Source of the DNA: Psychromonas ossibalaenae ATCC BAA-1528
GTDB lineage: Bacteria; Pseudomonadota; Gammaproteobacteria; Enterobacterales; Psychromonadaceae
NCBI RefSeq assembly: GCF_000381745.1
Contig: NZ_KB906992.1
Span: forward strand, 1 to 64,000
Reading direction: 5' to 3'
DNA: 64,000 nt
The position numbers were made by a program, and so were the translations under genes. The notes under the pieces were generated by a model. The model saw nothing but the letters and a program-made list of their open reading frames with translations. It was not told where the DNA came from and did no database searches. This document shows positions 25,938-35,021 of this stretch, piece after piece. Position 1 is the stretch's first letter; each line of letters begins with the position of its first letter.

Positions 25938-27236
25938 TTATATCGCTTTGTACAGTTTTGCGTAATAAAAACCATCCATACCGTCTTCATTCGGTAATAA
26001 CTGACGGCCTTTGTCTTTATTATCATACTGCTCAGAAAGCGGGATTAATGATGCATCACTGGTGCTTTGTAAAAATTCTTGAATCTGCAGATCATTTTCA
26101 TCGGGAAGAATTGAACAGGTAGCATAAAGCAGTACACCGCCGGGTTTCAGTTTCTCCCATAATGCATTTAATATTCTCTTCTGCAGGGAAACTAATTCGC
26201 CAATATCACTGTCACGGCGTAACCAGCGGATATCCGGATGACGTCGAATCACTCCCGTTGCACTACAGGGTGCATCACAAAGAATACGATCAAACAGCTC
26301 GCCGCTCCACCAGCTGTCAGGCTTGGAAGCATCACCGTGAATAACAGTAGCTTTTAATTTTAAACGATCTAAGTTCTCCTGCACGCGCACCAAGCGTTTA
26401 TCATCGGCATCAACCGCAACCATCTGTTTAATCTGCGGCTGCAGTTCCAGGGTATGCACTGTTTTACCGCCCGGTGCGGCACAGGCATCTAAAATCAGCT
26501 CATCCGGCTGCGCATCTAAATAATGAGCGGCTAACTGGGCAGCGCCGTCCTGCACGGATACCCAGCCGTCTTCAAAACCAGGCAGTTTATAAACATCACA
26601 GGCTTTTTCTAAACACAGCGCATTATCATTATCCTGCAGAGCAGAACTTGGCAGCTCTGCTTCATTTAACAACACCTGATACTCATCACGACTGTGATGC
26701 AGTGCATTTACGCGCAGCCACATAGGTGCCTGCTGATTATTTTCTTCCATAATCTTAGCGGCAGATTCTTTACCATAAGCAGCCTGCAGACGTTTAACTA
26801 ACCAGCCGGGGTGGCAGTAAAGCAGGGTATCTTCTTTATCCGCCTTTTCTATTAAGCTTTCCTGCTCACGTAAAAAACTACGTAATACACCGTTTACCAT
26901 GCCTTTTAAAGCCGGTTTTTTAAGGGCTTTAGCGCCATTTACCGTTTCACCAACCGCAGCATGGCTTGGGATACGTGTATAAAGAAGCTGATAAAACCCC
27001 ACTAAAATCAAAAAGTGCATAGCTCGCTGCTTGCCTTTAAGCGGTTTACTCATCAACGAGCGACAGAAAAAATCTAAACGCGGCAGGGTGCGTAAAACAC
27101 CGTAGCAAAGCACCTGTAATAAGGCTTTGTCTTTGGGATTAAGATCCTGCTGAGCGGCCGGCAATGCCTGGGATAATGACTGCCCCTGCTCTACAACCTG
27201 GTTTAATACTTTGGCAGCTAGTGCTCTTACATTCAT
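25938..27236 (-). CDS. rsmB: 16S rRNA m5C967 methyltransferase RsmB
   Basis: Methylates C967 of 16S rRNA with S-adenosylmethionine. The 432-residue protein has an N-terminal NusB-like domain and a C-terminal Rossmann methyltransferase: LDACAAPGGKTVHTLEL, DADDKRLVRVQENL, CDAPCSATGVIRRHPDI and LLYATCSILPDEN with both catalytic cysteines. The frame opens at 27284, but MNVRALAAK (ATG 27236) lies 4 bp behind the fmt stop and matches the family start. Confidence 0.96.
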   Translation of the reverse strand: MNVRALAAKVLNQVVEQGQSLSQALPAAQQDLNPKDKALLQVLCYGVLRTLPRLDFFCRSLMSKPLKGKQRAMHFLILVGFYQLLYTRIPSHAAVGETVNGAKALKKPALKGMVNGVLRSFLREQESLIEKADKEDTLLYCHPGWLVKRLQAAYGKESAAKIMEENNQQAPMWLRVNALHHSRDEYQVLLNEAELPSSALQDNDNALCLEKACDVYKLPGFEDGWVSVQDGAAQLAAHYLDAQPDELILDACAAPGGKTVHTLELQPQIKQMVAVDADDKRLVRVQENLDRLKLKATVIHGDASKPDSWWSGELFDRILCDAPCSATGVIRRHPDIRWLRRDSDIGELVSLQKRILNALWEKLKPGGVLLYATCSILPDENDLQIQEFLQSTSDASLIPLSEQYDNKDKGRQLLPNEDGMDGFYYAKLYKAI

Positions 27237-27240
27237 GAAA

Positions 27241-28194
27241 TTAACCTTGTACAGACAAGTTGGTGTCGACTGCGAACAGTTCACGGCGGGAATTAAGGAT
27301 ATCCTGTACCGGCATCGCTTTTTTGCCGGAAAGCTGAATCACTTCGAGGTTTAAAATACCTGCACCTGTATTCACCTGGATGCCGTTTTTATCGGCACTG
27401 ACAATCGTACCGACCGGTTTATCTGAGGAAGCGTTAATAACCCCTGCTTTGTGTACCTTGACAGGCTTACCCTGGAGTTCAAAGTAACTCATCGGCCAGG
27501 GATTAAAAGCACGGATACAGCGTTCAATAAACTCAGCATCATCAGACCAGTTGATTAAAGCTTCGGCTTTACTTAATTTTTTAGCATAGTTAGCCAGGCT
27601 TTCATCCTGTACTTCAGCCGTTAGTTCATCTTTAACCAACAGGTTAATCGTATCAACTAATACCTGCGGCGCCTGCTGAGCCAGTTTCTCATAAAGTGAA
27701 GCACTGGTTTCATCGGGGCTGATCGGACAGCTGACTTTAGAGAGCATATCTCCGGTATCCAAACCTTCATTCATCTGCATAATGGTCACACCGGTTTCGC
27801 TGTCACCCGCCCAGATTGAACGCTGAATCGGAGCGGCCCCTCGCCAGCGCGGCAATAATGAACCGTGCACGTTCAGGCAGCCTAAACGCGGCGTTTCTAA
27901 TACCGCTTTCGGCAGCAGCAGGCCATAAGCAACAACAATCATGATATCGGCATTTAAACCATCAAGCTGCTCTAGACTGCCCTCTTCTTTAAAGTTAACC
28001 GGCTGATAAACAGGGATATTTTTATCAACAGCCAGTTCTTTTACGGCGCTTGCACTTAGTTTTTTACCTCGGCCTGCCGGACGATCCGGCTGGGTATAAA
28101 CTGCAATTACATTATGCTCTGATTCAAGTAACGCGCTGAGGTGTTTGGCGGCAAAATCAGGAGTGCCAGCAAAAATGATATTAAGTTTTTCCAC
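27241..28194 (-). CDS. fmt: Methionyl-tRNA formyltransferase
   Basis: Formylates initiator Met-tRNA. The 317-residue protein shows [27 protein letters not shown], and the catalytic block [24 protein letters not shown] with Asn and His, plus [17 protein letters not shown]. Sits between def and rsmB, with short gaps (23 and 4 bp), as one operon. Confidence 0.97.
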   Translation of the reverse strand: MEKLNIIFAGTPDFAAKHLSALLESEHNVIAVYTQPDRPAGRGKKLSASAVKELAVDKNIPVYQPVNFKEEGSLEQLDGLNADIMIVVAYGLLLPKAVLETPRLGCLNVHGSLLPRWRGAAPIQRSIWAGDSETGVTIMQMNEGLDTGDMLSKVSCPISPDETSASLYEKLAQQAPQVLVDTINLLVKDELTAEVQDESLANYAKKLSKAEALINWSDDAEFIERCIRAFNPWPMSYFELQGKPVKVHKAGVINASSDKPVGTIVSADKNGIQVNTGAGILNLEVIQLSGKKAMPVQDILNSRRELFAVDTNLSVQG

Positions 28195-28217
28195 GAATAG
28201 CCTTAGGTCTTTAAATG

Positions 28218-28730
28218 TTATGCAAATTTTTCATTATGGTGCTTTAATTTTTCAAGCTTGGTTTTAATACGTTTTTGTTTAAACGGCGATAAATAATCAA
28301 TAAATAACTTACCGGTAAGATGATCCAGCTCATGCTGTATACACACAGCTAATAAACCGTCAGCCTTTAGTACCTGGGTGTTACCGTCAAGATCTAAGTA
28401 TTCTACCGTCACAAATTCAGCGCGTTTAACATTTGCATTGGTTTCAGGCACAGAAAGACACCCTTCTTCCGACTCTTCCTGCCCAGATTGTTCTATAATC
28501 TCAGGGTTGATAAGAACCATCGGCTGATCTCGTTCCTGTGAAACATCGATTACAGCAATACGCTGGTGAATGTTTACTTGAGTAGCCGCCAGGCCCACGC
28601 CGTTCTCTTCATACATGGTTTCAAGCATGTTTGTAGAGATATCAATGATTTCTGGTGTGACCTGAGCAACAGCTTTAGCAACCGTTCTTAGGCGCTGATC
28701 TGGAAATTGTAATACTTCGAGTAAAGCCAT
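28218..28730 (-). CDS. def: Peptide deformylase
   Basis: Removes the N-formyl group from new proteins; iron enzyme of 170 residues. All three signatures are present: [19 protein letters not shown] with the metal-binding Cys, and QHELDHLTG with the HExxH zinc/iron site. First gene of the def-fmt-rsmB operon and divergent from the LysM gene. Confidence 0.97.
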   Translation of the reverse strand: MALLEVLQFPDQRLRTVAKAVAQVTPEIIDISTNMLETMYEENGVGLAATQVNIHQRIAVIDVSQERDQPMVLINPEIIEQSGQEESEEGCLSVPETNANVKRAEFVTVEYLDLDGNTQVLKADGLLAVCIQHELDHLTGKLFIDYLSPFKQKRIKTKLEKLKHHNEKFA

Positions 28731-28827
28731 GATAATATATTGCTCTATAGTTAATGTTAAAGAACACTAATTCTAGTCATTTCCTTATACAAACAAAAGT
28801 TTTATTAATCACCAGACAAGGATTGTT

Positions 28828-29910
28828 ATGAAATTAAAGCTAATTACCTCTTTCTTATTAGGTGCTGCGCTTTCAATCACAGCTTTTGCCGATGTGCTTA
28901 CCCTGAAGAAAGATCATCCGGAAACCTATACGGTTGTTAAAGGCGATACCCTGTGGGATATTTCCGCACATTTCTTAAATACTCCGTGGTTATGGCCGCG
29001 TTTATGGCAGGCGAACAGCCAGATTGCTAATCCCCATCTTATTTATCCCGGTGATGTACTGACGTTAATCTGGGTTGATGGAGAACCGCAGCTGACACGT
29101 AAGCAGTTAAAGAAAATGTCGCCGACACCGCGTTTAGAAGATAAAGGAACTCCGATACCAACAATTCCGCTGGCTTCTATCTCGGCATTTTTATCTAAAG
29201 ATCATGTTATTGATCCGAAGTTATTAAAAGACGCACCACGCTTATTAGGAGATGCTATCAGTACGCCGCGTTTCTTTGAAGGTGACGTCTTCTATGGGCA
29301 GGGAAAATTCAACAAGCGTAAAATATACGGTGTATACCGTTTAAGTGATAATTACCTGGATCCGGTTACTGAGGAGTTTTTAGGTACAGAACTGACCTTT
29401 ATCGGACACTCACAAGTTTCTAAAAACCCCAATGTAAGCACAACGGAGCAGGTTACACCGCATGACTTCTTAAAAAGCTCCAGAGAAGCGCGTCAGGGGG
29501 ATCTGATTCTGCCGATTCCTGAGCATGAAAGCCTGCCTGCCTATTTCCTTCCACAGCCGGTTCCAGTATCAACCACAGGGCAGATTATAGCTGCACTTAA
29601 TAATGCTGTTGCGATTGGTAAATGGGATATTGTTGTTATCAATAAAGGTAAACGCGAAAACATCCAAATAGGTTCAATGTTCTCTATCCTCCAGTCAGGA
29701 CCAAAAGTCTTTGTTGATAAAGACAAAATTGAATATAAAGAGGATGCTAACCGGTTTGCGCAAATGGCTGAAGCTGATTTAGTTATTCCTGCCGAGCGGG
29801 TTGGTGAGCTAATGGTATTTAAAGTCTATGAAAAAGTCAGTATTGCGATGGTTATGCGCAGCACGGATATCATGGGGGCCAAATACAAAATACAAGGGCT
29901 GGAATTTTAG
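28828..29910 (+). CDS. Periplasmic LysM-domain protein
   Basis: Exported protein of 360 residues with a signal peptide (to about Ala21) and one LysM repeat (YTVVKGDTLWDISAHFLNTPWLWPRLWQANSQIANPHLIYPGDVLTL, about 32-79) that should bind peptidoglycan. The rest is a conserved C-terminal region without an enzymatic motif I recognise. The same LysM gene precedes dprA in many Vibrio- and Shewanella-like genomes. ACAAGGA lies before ATG 28828. Exact role unknown. Confidence 0.85.
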   Translation: MKLKLITSFLLGAALSITAFADVLTLKKDHPETYTVVKGDTLWDISAHFLNTPWLWPRLWQANSQIANPHLIYPGDVLTLIWVDGEPQLTRKQLKKMSPTPRLEDKGTPIPTIPLASISAFLSKDHVIDPKLLKDAPRLLGDAISTPRFFEGDVFYGQGKFNKRKIYGVYRLSDNYLDPVTEEFLGTELTFIGHSQVSKNPNVSTTEQVTPHDFLKSSREARQGDLILPIPEHESLPAYFLPQPVPVSTTGQIIAALNNAVAIGKWDIVVINKGKRENIQIGSMFSILQSGPKVFVDKDKIEYKEDANRFAQMAEADLVIPAERVGELMVFKVYEKVSIAMVMRSTDIMGAKYKIQGLEF

Positions 29911-30001
29911 TCACTTAATCAATTAAGCAGAGCGACTCCTACGGACGCTCTGCTTATCTGTATTCCTGTTTTAATAACATTAAGTTACAAGGAATAAAAC
30001 T

Positions 30002-31114
30002 ATTCAAATAGACCTGCTTCAACAGGAAACTAACCATCAAAGTCAGATCCGCGACTGGATAATTTTAGATGCCGTCCCGGCACTGCGTAAACGCACCATC
30101 TTCAAACTGCTTAGCCGCCATTCACTTCAGCAGTTGTTTCAACTTAGCAAAACACAGCTCCTGGCATACAAACTCACAGAAGAGCAGGTTAATGCCCTGT
30201 TTAACCCGGATCCGATAATAATTAATAACAGCCTGAACTGGCTAGACAGCGGTACGGATAAGCATATTATCTGTTATGACGATGACCGTTATCCCAAGCA
30301 GCTCAAAGAGATCAGCAGCCCGCCGCTGCTGCTTTATCTACAAGGAAATCTGTCTTTATTAAACACTGCGCAGATTGCTCTGGTGGGCAGCCGCAGCTGC
30401 ACCCCGTACGGGCGGGAGAAAGCTTATTTGTTTGCAGGGCAGCTCAGTGAAGCAGGCTTTACCATCACCAGCGGTTTAGCGTTAGGAATCGACGGCTTAG
30501 CTCATCAGGGCGCACTCGACAAACAAGGCGGAACCATTGCGGTTCTGGGCACTGGATTAAATAATATCTACCCCAAACGGCATGCACAACTTGCTCAGCA
30601 GATAATCGAACAAGGTTTGTTAATATCAGAATTCAGACCCGATACAGTGGCCTATCCGGCTAATTTCCCCAGGCGTAACCGTATTATTTCAGGATTAAGC
30701 CTGGGAGTCCTGGTTATCGAAGCGTCACAACGAAGCGGATCGCTGATCACTGCCCGTTATGCGGTAGAGCAGAACCGGGAAGTATTTGCCTTACCCGGCT
30801 CCATAGATAACAGTGAAGCCTGCGGCTGCCATCAGCTGATCCAGCAGGGAGCTAAACTGGTTGTTAACAGTCAGGATATTTGTGAAGAATTTAAACACCT
30901 GTCAATAAATATCGTTACAGCCGTTCAGCCTGAAAATAATAATGAAGAGGCACATCCCCTATTAAAATATATCGACTTTCATCTCACTACACTTGAACAA
31001 TTACTCAACCGCAGTGCCTTAGATATAGTTAGCTTACAAAATCAGTTAATAGAATTGGAGATAACTGGTAGAATCAGCGTTACAGCAGAAGGGTATATAA
31101 AATTAAAGCACTGA
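30002..31114 (+). CDS. dprA: DNA processing protein DprA, apparent ATT start
   Basis: Loads RecA onto incoming single-stranded DNA in transformation. The Rossmann-like core is clear: IALVGSRSCTPYGREKA, TITSGLALGIDGLAHQGAL, AVLGTGLNNIYPKRH, FPRRNRIISGLSLGVLVIEAS, SGSLITARYAVEQNREVFALPG. The first canonical start in frame is TTG 30134, which has no ribosome-binding site and would remove conserved N-terminal sequence. The frame is open back to the TAA at 29981 and coding-like from 30002 on (SQIRDWIILDAVPALRKRTIFKLLS). No ATG, GTG or TTG lies between. AAGGA (29989-29993) is ideally placed 8 bases before ATT 30002, giving 370 residues, the usual DprA length; CTG 30014 is an alternative. Confidence 0.85.
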   Translation: MQIDLLQQETNHQSQIRDWIILDAVPALRKRTIFKLLSRHSLQQLFQLSKTQLLAYKLTEEQVNALFNPDPIIINNSLNWLDSGTDKHIICYDDDRYPKQLKEISSPPLLLYLQGNLSLLNTAQIALVGSRSCTPYGREKAYLFAGQLSEAGFTITSGLALGIDGLAHQGALDKQGGTIAVLGTGLNNIYPKRHAQLAQQIIEQGLLISEFRPDTVAYPANFPRRNRIISGLSLGVLVIEASQRSGSLITARYAVEQNREVFALPGSIDNSEACGCHQLIQQGAKLVVNSQDICEEFKHLSINIVTAVQPENNNEEAHPLLKYIDFHLTTLEQLLNRSALDIVSLQNQLIELEITGRISVTAEGYIKLKH

Positions 31115-31169
31115 AAATGCTTTTAATCCGCACTTCGTCTTCTTTGAAAATCAAGTCAAAAGGCTAAAA

Positions 31170-31643
31170 ATGTTTGAAGTTATAATGTATCTATTTGAAA
31201 GTTATATGCAGGTAGACCAGACCATTGAAATCGACGCGCAGGAGATCACTGATGAACTGCTGGAAGAAGGTTTTCAAAAAAACGATATTTCTAACGCCCT
31301 GGCCTGGCTTGATAACTTATCAAATCTGCATGAGCAGAACCCACAAAGCAAAACACAGTTAGCAAAACATACATCACACCGCGTTTACAGTGCTATTGAA
31401 CAGCATCGTTTAAGCACGGAATGTCAGGGTTATATTTCCTATTTAGAGCACGCACGTATACTCAACACACACACTCGTGAAATCGTGATTGACTGTGCGA
31501 TGTCGTTAGATATTGAAGAACTACACCTGCATGATCTGAAATGGTTAATACTAATGGTGCTGTTTAACGACCCGACCAGCAATGATGCATTTTTGCAGCT
31601 TGAGTCGATGCTCCTTGACTTTGAAGACGGGTTAATTCACTAA
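31170..31643 (+). CDS. smg: Smg family protein (DUF494)
   Basis: Acidic cytoplasmic protein of 157 residues beginning MFEVIMYLFESYMQ and containing the DELLEEGF and YISYLE segments of the Smg/DUF494 family. Function is not established. It always sits behind dprA in gammaproteobacteria, as here (55-bp gap). AAGG stands 7 bases before the ATG; the stop is 1 bp before the next gene. Confidence 0.9.
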   Translation: MFEVIMYLFESYMQVDQTIEIDAQEITDELLEEGFQKNDISNALAWLDNLSNLHEQNPQSKTQLAKHTSHRVYSAIEQHRLSTECQGYISYLEHARILNTHTREIVIDCAMSLDIEELHLHDLKWLILMVLFNDPTSNDAFLQLESMLLDFEDGLIH

Positions 31644-31644
31644 T

Positions 31645-32211
31645 ATGAGCAAAGCATCGCAGGCTTTAGAGACTCACCACGAAAAGAGCAGTGAAACCTG
31701 CCCGCAGTGCGGCTCGCCTTTACATATACGCAATGGTAAACAGGGTCCGTTTCTCGGCTGTTCCAATTACCCTGAATGTGAATATCTGCGTCCGCTTCAT
31801 GAAAAAAGTGAAATAAAAAAAGTGCTCAGCGGCACCAGCTGCCCTCTCTGTAATCAAGAGTTAGTATTGAAACAGGGACGCTACGGATTATTTATCGGCT
31901 GCAGTGCTTATCCGGACTGTTTACATACGGCACAGCTAAGTGAAAAAAAAGAACAACAGGCAGAAAAAGAGAGTGAGATCAGCTGCCCTTCATGTAAAAA
32001 AGGTCACTTAATAAAACGTCAGTCCCGTTACGGAAAAACCTTTTACGCCTGTGATAACTACCCAAGCTGCAAGTATGTGCTTAACGATAAACCGGTCAAT
32101 GAATTCTGCCCGGACTGCCACTGGCCGATTATGGTTGAACGGAAAACAGCCAGCGCCTTTCGCATAATATGTCCAAAAAAAGGGTGTGGTTACCGCAGTA
32201 AGCCTATATAA
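31645..32211 (+). CDS. yrdD: Topoisomerase I-type zinc-finger protein (YrdD-like)
   Basis: Protein of 188 residues made of four topoisomerase-type zinc ribbons and no catalytic domain. CPQCGSPL...GPFLGCSNYPEC, CPLCNQEL...GLFIGCSAYPDC, and CPSCKKGH...FYACDNYPSC each carry four cysteines; the fourth (CPDCHWPIMV...CPKKGCGY) has a changed spacing. Probably binds single-stranded nucleic acid. Between smg and purE, the common location. Confidence 0.88.
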   Translation: MSKASQALETHHEKSSETCPQCGSPLHIRNGKQGPFLGCSNYPECEYLRPLHEKSEIKKVLSGTSCPLCNQELVLKQGRYGLFIGCSAYPDCLHTAQLSEKKEQQAEKESEISCPSCKKGHLIKRQSRYGKTFYACDNYPSCKYVLNDKPVNEFCPDCHWPIMVERKTASAFRIICPKKGCGYRSKPI

Positions 32212-32270
32212 TCACCGCAACTTTTACCTATCTACTATTTTTAGTCGATTAATTCAGTGAGGAAACCACT

Positions 32271-32780
32271 ATGACAAAACCATTTGTTGCCATCCTAATG
32301 GGTTCAGATTCAGACCTGCCGGTAATGCAGAGCACCATTGATGTATTAAAATCATTTGATATTACTTTTGAAGTTAAAGTAACATCTGCACACCGTACGC
32401 CTGCAGCAACTCATTCTTACGTCACTGACGCGGAGCAGCGCGGCTGTAAAGTATTTATCTGTGCGGCAGGTCTTGCAGCCCATTTAGCAGGTGCAGTGGC
32501 AGGTATTACGACGCGACCAATTATCGGAGTTCCAGTTGACTGCGGCCCTTTACAAGGTAAAGATGCCCTGCTTTCTACGGTAATGATGCCGGCGGGTGTA
32601 CCTGTAGCAACAGTTGCAATCGGTACCGCTGGAGCAAAAAATGCAGCTTACCTGGCAGCGCAGATTCTTGCCACTGCAGACGATGCTTTAGCACTGCGTG
32701 TTAAGGAAGATCGCGCCGAAAATGCCAAAGCTGTCATCGCTAAAGATGCGGCATTACAAGCCAAGTTAGCAGCACTTTAA
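32271..32780 (+). CDS. purE: N5-carboxyaminoimidazole ribonucleotide mutase PurE
   Basis: Purine biosynthesis enzyme of 169 residues. GSDSDLPVM near the N-terminus and SAHRTPA are the substrate-binding signatures, followed by AAGLAAHLAGAVAG and MPAGVPVATVAIG. AGGAAA precedes the ATG. purK, the usual partner that makes the N5-carboxy substrate, is not next to it: the following gene is tsaC. purK may be elsewhere. Confidence 0.95.
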   Translation: MTKPFVAILMGSDSDLPVMQSTIDVLKSFDITFEVKVTSAHRTPAATHSYVTDAEQRGCKVFICAAGLAAHLAGAVAGITTRPIIGVPVDCGPLQGKDALLSTVMMPAGVPVATVAIGTAGAKNAAYLAAQILATADDALALRVKEDRAENAKAVIAKDAALQAKLAAL

Positions 32781-32820
32781 TCGAAAAAGAATAGTATGAA
32801 CTCTACAGTGACCAGCAATA

Positions 32821-33384
32821 ATGAGTGATTACGATTTAACAAACGCCCTGCATGCTTTAAATACTCAGGGCGTTATTGCCTATCCGACCGAATCTGTTTT
32901 TGGACTAGGCTGCGATCCTGACTGCGACAGCGCGATTCAAAAAATCCTGGATTTAAAAAAACGTCCTGCTTTTAAAGGTCTGATCTTAATTGCAGCGGAT
33001 ATCGAGCAGTTAAAAAGCTATGCCGATTTTTCTTTATTAACTGAGGCGCAGCTGGCTGCTGTCAGCAAAACCTGGCCAGGTCCTTTTACCTGGGTTCTGC
33101 CTGCTAAAAAATCACTTTCAAAGCTGATCAGCGGCGACTTCGACAGTATTGCCGTCAGGGTAACAGCTCACCCGGTCGTACAGCAGTTATGCAGAGAATT
33201 TGCTAAACCTATCATCTCCACCAGTGCAAACCTGTCCGGATTAGAAGCCTGCACAGACAGTAAACAGGTTGCAGAAATGTTTTTAAATCACCCGCTGCTT
33301 AATTATATTATTGAACAGCCTGTTTCCGGTTTAGAAAACCCCTCCCAGATTCACGATGCTTTAAGCGGCAGACGATTACGTTAA
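32821..33384 (+). CDS. tsaC: Threonylcarbamoyl-AMP synthase TsaC
   Basis: Makes threonylcarbamoyl-adenylate for tRNA t6A37 formation. The 187-residue YrdC/Sua5-fold protein shows GVIAYPTESVFGLGCDPD, LDLKKRPAFKGLILIA, WPGPFTWVLPA, and ISTSANLSG. 40 bp behind purE; no clear ribosome-binding site is seen before ATG 32821, and the N-terminus is fixed by the family start (SDYDLTNAL). Confidence 0.95.
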   Translation: MSDYDLTNALHALNTQGVIAYPTESVFGLGCDPDCDSAIQKILDLKKRPAFKGLILIAADIEQLKSYADFSLLTEAQLAAVSKTWPGPFTWVLPAKKSLSKLISGDFDSIAVRVTAHPVVQQLCREFAKPIISTSANLSGLEACTDSKQVAEMFLNHPLLNYIIEQPVSGLENPSQIHDALSGRRLR

Positions 33385-33519
33385 TTATTTTTTAGGCCAT
33401 AAGAGCCGCATGCACCGGCCGTTTTAATACACAGAAAATTTGATCCAGCGTATATTTCCACTCTTTCTATTAAAGTGATAGATTAGCCACTATGAAATTA
33501 TTCATCATTTGGGAGTTTT

Positions 33520-34338
33520 ATGGATCACTACGCTGTTTTTGGTAACCCGATTAAACAAAGCAAATCACCATTTATTCATACACTGTTTGCCAGCCAGACA
33601 GCACAACAGATGGTTTATAGTGCAATAGAAGCTCCTACTGACGGTTTTGAAAAGACATTAAACGACTTTTTTACCAACCAGGGGAAAGGCTGCAATATTA
33701 CCGTGCCTTTTAAAGAACAGGCCTTTTTATATGCCCAGCAGTTGACTGAACGCGCACAGTTAGCAGGGGCTGTAAACACCTTAAAATTAACCGATGACGG
33801 TTTAGTTATCGGCGATAATACCGATGGTGCCGGGTTAGTTTTAGATATTAAAAACAACCACATCAACATTAAAGATGCACGTATTTTATTACTTGGAGCT
33901 GGCGGTGCCGCCCGTGGTGTATGCGGACCTTTACTTGCTGAATCTCCACGTGAGCTGGTGATAGCTAACCGGACATTTTCAAAAGCACAGACACTGGCAG
34001 ATACCTTTGCTCTGCTCGGCAGTGTTAATGCCTGTGAATTTGAGTCTTTATGCGGTGAGTTTGATCTGATTATCAACTCAACGTCCGCAAGTTTGAACGG
34101 CAGCCTGCCCCCGATCAGCGGCAGTTTAATTCGTCCGGAAACAGCTGTTTACGACATGATGTACAGTGTCCAGGCAACCGTATTTAATGTATGGGCAAAA
34201 GAACAGGGCTCACGACTAGTGTTAGACGGGTTAGGCATGCTGGTTGGACAAGCCGCAGAGAGTTTTGCCATTTGGCGCGGAGTTAAACCCGGTGCCAAAC
34301 AGGTATTAAACGAATTACGCCATAATTTAGCGGGATAA
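33520..34338 (+). CDS. aroE: Shikimate dehydrogenase AroE
   Basis: NADP-linked reduction of 3-dehydroshikimate in chorismate synthesis; 272 residues as in E. coli. [14 protein letters not shown] binds shikimate, [11 protein letters not shown] holds the catalytic Lys, NTDGAG the Asp, [11 protein letters not shown] the nucleotide, and [13 protein letters not shown] lies near the end. GGGAG precedes the ATG. Followed after 4 bp by a DUF1488 gene. Confidence 0.97.
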   Translation: MDHYAVFGNPIKQSKSPFIHTLFASQTAQQMVYSAIEAPTDGFEKTLNDFFTNQGKGCNITVPFKEQAFLYAQQLTERAQLAGAVNTLKLTDDGLVIGDNTDGAGLVLDIKNNHINIKDARILLLGAGGAARGVCGPLLAESPRELVIANRTFSKAQTLADTFALLGSVNACEFESLCGEFDLIINSTSASLNGSLPPISGSLIRPETAVYDMMYSVQATVFNVWAKEQGSRLVLDGLGMLVGQAAESFAIWRGVKPGAKQVLNELRHNLAG

Positions 34339-34342
34339 CTTT

Positions 34343-34603
34343 ATGAACCAATCAATTTTATTTCCAGAACTGCAGAGCTACTGTGAATTAACTGAGCATA
34401 TTGAGTTCCCGGCGCAAACAAACGGTCAGCTGATTTACTGTGTTCTCGGCCGGGATAAACTACATCATATCAGTCAGGAGCAGAGTGAAAATGAAGCACA
34501 ACTGTTAGCTCTGTTTGAACAATACCGTTTTGATATTGAAGAATTAGCTGAACAATTAATTGAAAACGAACAATTTGCCGAAGACGGCAAAATTTATATT
34601 TAA
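34343..34603 (+). CDS. yrdB: DUF1488 family protein (YrdB-like)
   Basis: An 86-residue acidic protein with the DUF1488 pattern (INF/ILFPE start, FPAQTNGQLIYCVLGRDKL, FEQYRFDIEELAEQLIE). Function unknown. E. coli yrdB likewise follows aroE. Probably cotranscribed with it. Confidence 0.85.
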   Translation: MNQSILFPELQSYCELTEHIEFPAQTNGQLIYCVLGRDKLHHISQEQSENEAQLLALFEQYRFDIEELAEQLIENEQFAEDGKIYI

Positions 34604-34614
34604 AGGAAAATATT

Positions 34615-34878
34615 ATGCAGTGCCACCGTGTTAATGAAGTGCTTGAACTTTTAAAACCTTACTGGTTAAAAAACAAAGAATTAAGTTTAATGGAAGTATT
34701 AGCGTTACTGTCTAAAGAGTCAGGCTTTGACAAACCACTCGATCAGTTAAGCGATGAAGTTATTATTTACCACTTAAAAATGGATCAGACAGAAGAAGGT
34801 GAAATGATTCCAGGTATCGCGAAAGACTGCGAAGATGACTTTCAAGCGGCTTTATTAAAAGCACGCGGTTTACTTTAA
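34615..34878 (+). CDS. yihD: YihD family protein (DUF1040)
   Basis: An 87-residue protein very close in pattern to E. coli YihD: CHRVNEVLELLKPYWLK, LLSKESGFDKPLDQLSDEVIIYHLKM, IPGIAKDCEDDF-AALLKARG. Function is not known. AAAGGAAA lies before ATG 34615. It ends the aroE cluster. Confidence 0.88.
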   Translation: MQCHRVNEVLELLKPYWLKNKELSLMEVLALLSKESGFDKPLDQLSDEVIIYHLKMDQTEEGEMIPGIAKDCEDDFQAALLKARGLL

Positions 34879-35021
34879 AAAAGATCAGACATAGCATACA
34901 CGCAGTAACAACTGTAGAATTTTTTACAGCCGTTACTGCATTTTACGTTATTCATTTACCTTTATTTAACAAATTTACTTTATAATGCGCCCCTTAAATT
35001 TATGATTTCAGGTAATGAACC

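Noticed and set aside
34880-35021. FNR-type site before ccoG
   Set aside because: Looked for TTGAT-N4-ATCAA because ccoG is often oxygen-regulated; no acceptable match, only a TATAAT hexamer.
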